Below, in pieces: positions 23,863 to 25,662 of a DNA stretch of 25,662 bases. The position numbers and the translations under genes were made by a program. Source of the stretch: CADEDV01 sp964412375 (GTDB taxonomy: Bacteria; Bacteroidota; Bacteroidia; Chitinophagales; Chitinophagaceae); NCBI GenBank assembly GCA_964412375.1, contig CAYPOD010000040.1, positions 1 to 25,662 of the forward strand, given 5' to 3'. How positions within the stretch are numbered: the first letter of the stretch is position 1; every line of letters starts with the position of its first letter. The notes under the pieces are model-generated. The model was not told the origin of the DNA, searched no databases, and was given only the letters and a program-made list of their open reading frames with translations.

Positions 23863-23933
23863 CACGGGCAGAGAGATTCGAACTCCCATCAACGGTTTTG
23901 GAGACCGCTATTCTGCCATTGAACTATGCCCGT
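23863..23933 (-). tRNA. tRNA-Trp (CCA)
   Basis: The 71-nt cloverleaf is complete: acceptor ACGGGCA/TGCCCGT, D-arm GTTC/GAAT, anticodon stem GCGGT/ACCGT with loop CTCCAAA (anticodon CCA), T-arm GGGAG/CTCTC with loop TTCGAAT, and discriminator G. The CCA end is not encoded. It lies between tuf and secE. Confidence 0.96.
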
Positions 23934-23939
23934 AGAAAG

Positions 23940-23974
23940 CTAAAAGCTATTAGCGGGTTGCTAACAGCTTTTAG
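23940..23974 (-). repeat. 15-bp hairpin immediately upstream of tRNA-Trp
   Basis: On the minus strand CTAAAAGCTGTTAGC pairs with GCTAATAGCTTTTAG along all 15 positions (one G-U), with loop AACCC. It lies six bases before the tRNA 5' end and about 12 bases after the -7 box, so it would be at the very start of the transcript. Related AGCT-rich sequence recurs at 24024-24050. Confidence 0.7.
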
Positions 23975-23986
23975 AATCTTATGTCG

Positions 23987-23994
23987 CAAAGATA
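23987..23994 (-). promoter_or_regulatory. -7 box for tRNA-Trp, secE and nusG
   Basis: TATCTTTG on the minus strand matches TAnnTTTG and lies 53 bases before the tRNA-Trp 5' end. No TTG at the 19-nt distance. It overlaps a weak hairpin (GCGAAGAT/ATCTTTGC). Confidence 0.5.
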
Positions 23995-24023
23995 TAAAAA
24001 ATCTTCGCAATGCCTTACGGCTC

Positions 24024-24050
24024 AAAGCTAAAAGCTTGTAGCTCGTAGCT
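24024..24050. repeat. AGCT-rich repeat after tuf
   Basis: The stretch holds four AGCT units (AAAGCTAAAAGCTT followed by GTAGCTCGTAGCTT) just past the tuf stop. It is related to the arms of the hairpin at 23940-23974. No U-run follows directly, so I do not call it a terminator. Confidence 0.5.
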
Positions 24051-24055
24051 TGATC

Positions 24056-25243
24056 TTATTTCAAAATCTCAGTCACCTGACCGGCACCAACGGTACGGCC
24101 ACCTTCACGGATAGCGAATTTCAGCCCCTTCTCCATAGCGATAGGCTGAATGAGTTTCACCGTAAGTGAGGTGTTATCACCAGGCATCACCATTTCAGTA
24201 CCTGCAGCCAGTTCCACTTCACCGGTTACGTCAGTAGTACGGAAATAGAACTGAGGACGGTACTTTTGGAAGAATGGAGTGTGACGTCCGCCTTCTTCTT
24301 TACTCAGTACATAAACCTCAGCTTTGAAGTCAGTGTGCGGAGTGATAGAACCGGGTTTTACGATTACCATACCACGACGGATCTGGGTTTTCTCAATACC
24401 GCGGAGCAACAGACCGGCGTTGTCACCTGCTTCACCTTCGTCCAGTATCTTACGGAACATTTCAACACCAGTTACAGTAGAAGTAAGTGGCTCGCTGATC
24501 AGACCAACGATTTCAACAGGCTCACCGGTTTTGATCTTACCTCTCTCAATACGACCTGTAGCAACAGTTCCACGACCTGTGATCGAGAAAACATCTTCAA
24601 CAGACATAAGGAAAGGCTGATCAACCGGACGGGGAGGCAGCGGGATATAGCTATCAACAGCATCCATCAGTTCTTCTACTTGTTTTACAGCCTCTGCTTC
24701 TCCCTCGAGGGCTTTAATAGCTGATCCTTTTATAATCGGAGTGTTGTTACCATCGAAACCATAGAAAGTCAGCAGGTCACGAATTTCCATTTCAACCAGG
24801 TCAAGCAACTCAGGGTCGTCAACCAGGTCAACTTTGTTCATGAACACAACTATTTTGGGTACACCCACCTGGCGGGCCAGCAGGATGTGCTCTTTAGTTT
24901 GGGGCATAGGACCATCAGTTGCAGCAACAACGAGGATAGCTCCGTCCATTTGCGCAGCACCGGTGATCATGTTTTTAACATAGTCAGCGTGACCGGGACA
25001 GTCAACGTGGGCATAGTGACGGTTGGCCGTCTGGTACTCAACGTGGGCTGTGTTAATCGTGATACCACGTTCTTTTTCCTCAGGCGCAGCATCAATTTCA
25101 TCATACTTTTTTGCTTCGGCCATTCCTTTCTTAGAAAGAATGGTGGTGATGGCAGCAGTCAAAGTGGTTTTTCCATGGTCGATGTGACCAATAGTACCAA
25201 CGTTAACGTGGGGTTTGTCCCTCTTAAAGGTCTCTTTTGACAT
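24056..25243 (-). CDS. tuf: Elongation factor Tu
   Basis: EF-Tu delivers aminoacyl-tRNA to the ribosome as a GTP complex. The 395-residue length is standard. G1 is GHIDHGKT (19-26, with Ile where Val is more usual), switch I holds RGITI with Thr62, G3 is DCPGHAD (81-87, catalytic His85) and G4 is NKVD (136-139). Domain 2 begins around PLPPRPVDQPFLM. The C-terminus ends REGGRTVGAGQVTEILK. It lies between tRNA-Thr and tRNA-Trp, so it is probably transcribed with the upstream tRNAs from a promoter outside the window. No canonical terminator follows; an AGCT-rich repeat does. Confidence 0.98.
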   Translation of the reverse strand: MSKETFKRDKPHVNVGTIGHIDHGKTTLTAAITTILSKKGMAEAKKYDEIDAAPEEKERGITINTAHVEYQTANRHYAHVDCPGHADYVKNMITGAAQMDGAILVVAATDGPMPQTKEHILLARQVGVPKIVVFMNKVDLVDDPELLDLVEMEIRDLLTFYGFDGNNTPIIKGSAIKALEGEAEAVKQVEELMDAVDSYIPLPPRPVDQPFLMSVEDVFSITGRGTVATGRIERGKIKTGEPVEIVGLISEPLTSTVTGVEMFRKILDEGEAGDNAGLLLRGIEKTQIRRGMVIVKPGSITPHTDFKAEVYVLSKEEGGRHTPFFQKYRPQFYFRTTDVTGEVELAAGTEMVMPGDNTSLTVKLIQPIAMEKGLKFAIREGGRTVGAGQVTEILK

Positions 25244-25292
25244 TGTTATCGGTTTTTAGTTGAGTTGACTAATTATTAATTGTTATATCTGG

Positions 25293-25320
25293 AATGCCTG
25301 GCAGCGAACCACCTGGCATT
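25293..25320. repeat. Hairpin in the tRNA-Thr to tuf spacer
   Basis: Arms AATGCCTGG (25293-25301) and CCTGGCATT (25312-25320) pair with one central mismatch around a 10-nt loop. It starts three bases past the tRNA-Thr 3' end and has no U-run, so it could be an RNA-processing stem rather than a terminator. Confidence 0.55.
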
Positions 25321-25323
25321 TTG

Positions 25324-25395
<72 letters not shown>

Positions 25396-25400
25396 TTTTT

Positions 25401-25480
25401 AAGTCATTGAGTCAATGGTCAACGTGTCATTTACAAAAGTCATCCATCCCAATGACCCATGACTTATTGACGAATGACCC
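25401..25480. repeat. GTCAT/ATTGAC repeat tract between tRNA-Gly and tRNA-Thr
   Basis: AAGTCATTGAGTCAATGGTC (25401-25420) is followed after about 25 bases by related inverted units (CAATGACCC, TTATTGAC, GAATGACCC). The units GTCATTGA and GTCAATGG recur on both strands. Similar ATTGAC units occur at 6104-6127 at the GT9 stop. Confidence 0.55.
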
Positions 25481-25487
25481 TTCTCAG

Positions 25488-25560
25488 AGCGGGAGACGAG
25501 GCTCGAACTCGCCACCTATAGCTTGGAAGGCTATCGCTCTACCAAATGAGCTACTCCCGC
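25488..25560 (-). tRNA. tRNA-Gly (TCC)
   Basis: The 73-nt cloverleaf has acceptor GCGGGAG/CTCCCGC, D-arm GCTC/GAGC, anticodon stem ATAGC/GCTAT with loop CTTCCAA (anticodon TCC), T-arm GCGAG/CTCGT with loop TTCGAGC, and discriminator T. CCA is not encoded. Confidence 0.96.
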
Positions 25561-25609
25561 TGGTAGTAAAAGAACTTTTCACCTTCGCCTAAGCTTTGGT
25601 GAATTTATG

Positions 25610-25662
25610 TGGGCAAGGATGGATTCGAACCACCGAACTCCGAAGAGGACAGATTTACAGTC
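25610..25662 (-). tRNA. tRNA-Tyr (GTA), 3' part, cut by window end
   Basis: The minus strand reads GACTGTAAATC (anticodon GTA), a long variable arm around TCCTCTTCGGA, T-arm GGTGG/CCATC with loop TTCGAAT, and the 3' acceptor strand CTTGCCC plus discriminator A. The long variable arm is expected for bacterial tRNA-Tyr. The 5' half lies beyond the window. Confidence 0.9.

Noticed and set aside
23793..23893. tRNA-Trp 3' duplication as attachment sites of an integrated element
   Set aside because: The copies are separated by only 17 bases and no integrase or cargo lies between them, so a local duplication or remnant is the simpler reading.
25293..25320. Hairpin after tRNA-Thr as a terminator
   Set aside because: No U-run follows on the minus strand, and tuf probably depends on readthrough from the tRNA genes.
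25401..25480. CRISPR-like repeat array
   Set aside because: Units are short, degenerate and on both strands, with no regular spacers and no cas genes nearby.

Overview
The window is a chromosomal segment from a member of the Bacteroidota, most likely the Chitinophagaceae or a close relative. The assignment rests on three things: RpoB and RpoC of 1267 and 1430 residues, the style of the protein sequences, and promoter -7 boxes matching the Bacteroidota consensus TAnnTTTG (TACCTTTG twice, TATCTTTG twice). The order tRNA-Tyr/Gly/Thr, tuf, tRNA-Trp, secE, nusG, rplKAJL, rpoBC is also typical. The species cannot be named from this sequence alone.

Left part (1-9.3 kb), accessory and cell-envelope metabolism. 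On the + strand lie the 3' portion of an M1-family zinc metallopeptidase, whose C-terminal half looks like an outer-membrane beta-barrel, and a GNAT/FemAB-like acyltransferase overlapping it by one base. Convergent to these is a minus-strand group: a type III isoaspartyl peptidase/L-asparaginase, a small exported protein of unknown function, and IspD of the MEP isoprenoid pathway. A + strand multi-spanning DUF6498-like membrane protein follows. Next is a tight minus-strand LPS-heptose operon: rfaE2-type nucleotidyltransferase, rfaE1-type heptose kinase, HldD epimerase and a GT9 heptosyltransferase. Together these would make and use ADP-heptose.

Middle (9.3-18.5 kb). An OmpH/Skp-like periplasmic chaperone has its own promoter. 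Beyond it is the rpoBC operon, with a clear intrinsic terminator after rpoC, a well-formed promoter before rpoB (TTG, 19 nt, TACCTTTG), and a long imperfect inverted repeat between rpoB and rpoC. A divergent helix-hairpin-helix (ComEA-like) gene lies upstream of rpoB.

Right part (18.6-25.7 kb), transcription and translation. rplL, rplJ, rplA and rplK form one operon with a promoter before rplK and a terminator after rplL. An FkbM-family methyltransferase gene lies between that operon and nusG. Then come nusG (with a terminator), secE, tRNA-Trp, tuf, tRNA-Thr, tRNA-Gly and the 3' part of tRNA-Tyr at the window edge.

I see no CRISPR array, transposase, prophage, toxin-antitoxin or defence locus, and no obvious new multi-gene system. 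What the genes do not explain is the number of small palindromic or inverted-repeat elements in the gaps of these housekeeping operons, and in one case inside a coding sequence. The clearest is a 20-nt palindrome sitting exactly at the centre of the T-loop TTCGAA of a duplicated tRNA-Trp 3' fragment just upstream of secE. A related palindrome lies in the asparaginase gene, in the linker just before the catalytic threonine. Other families lie in the rplK leader, on both sides of rplJ, between rpoB and rpoC, and around the tRNAs.
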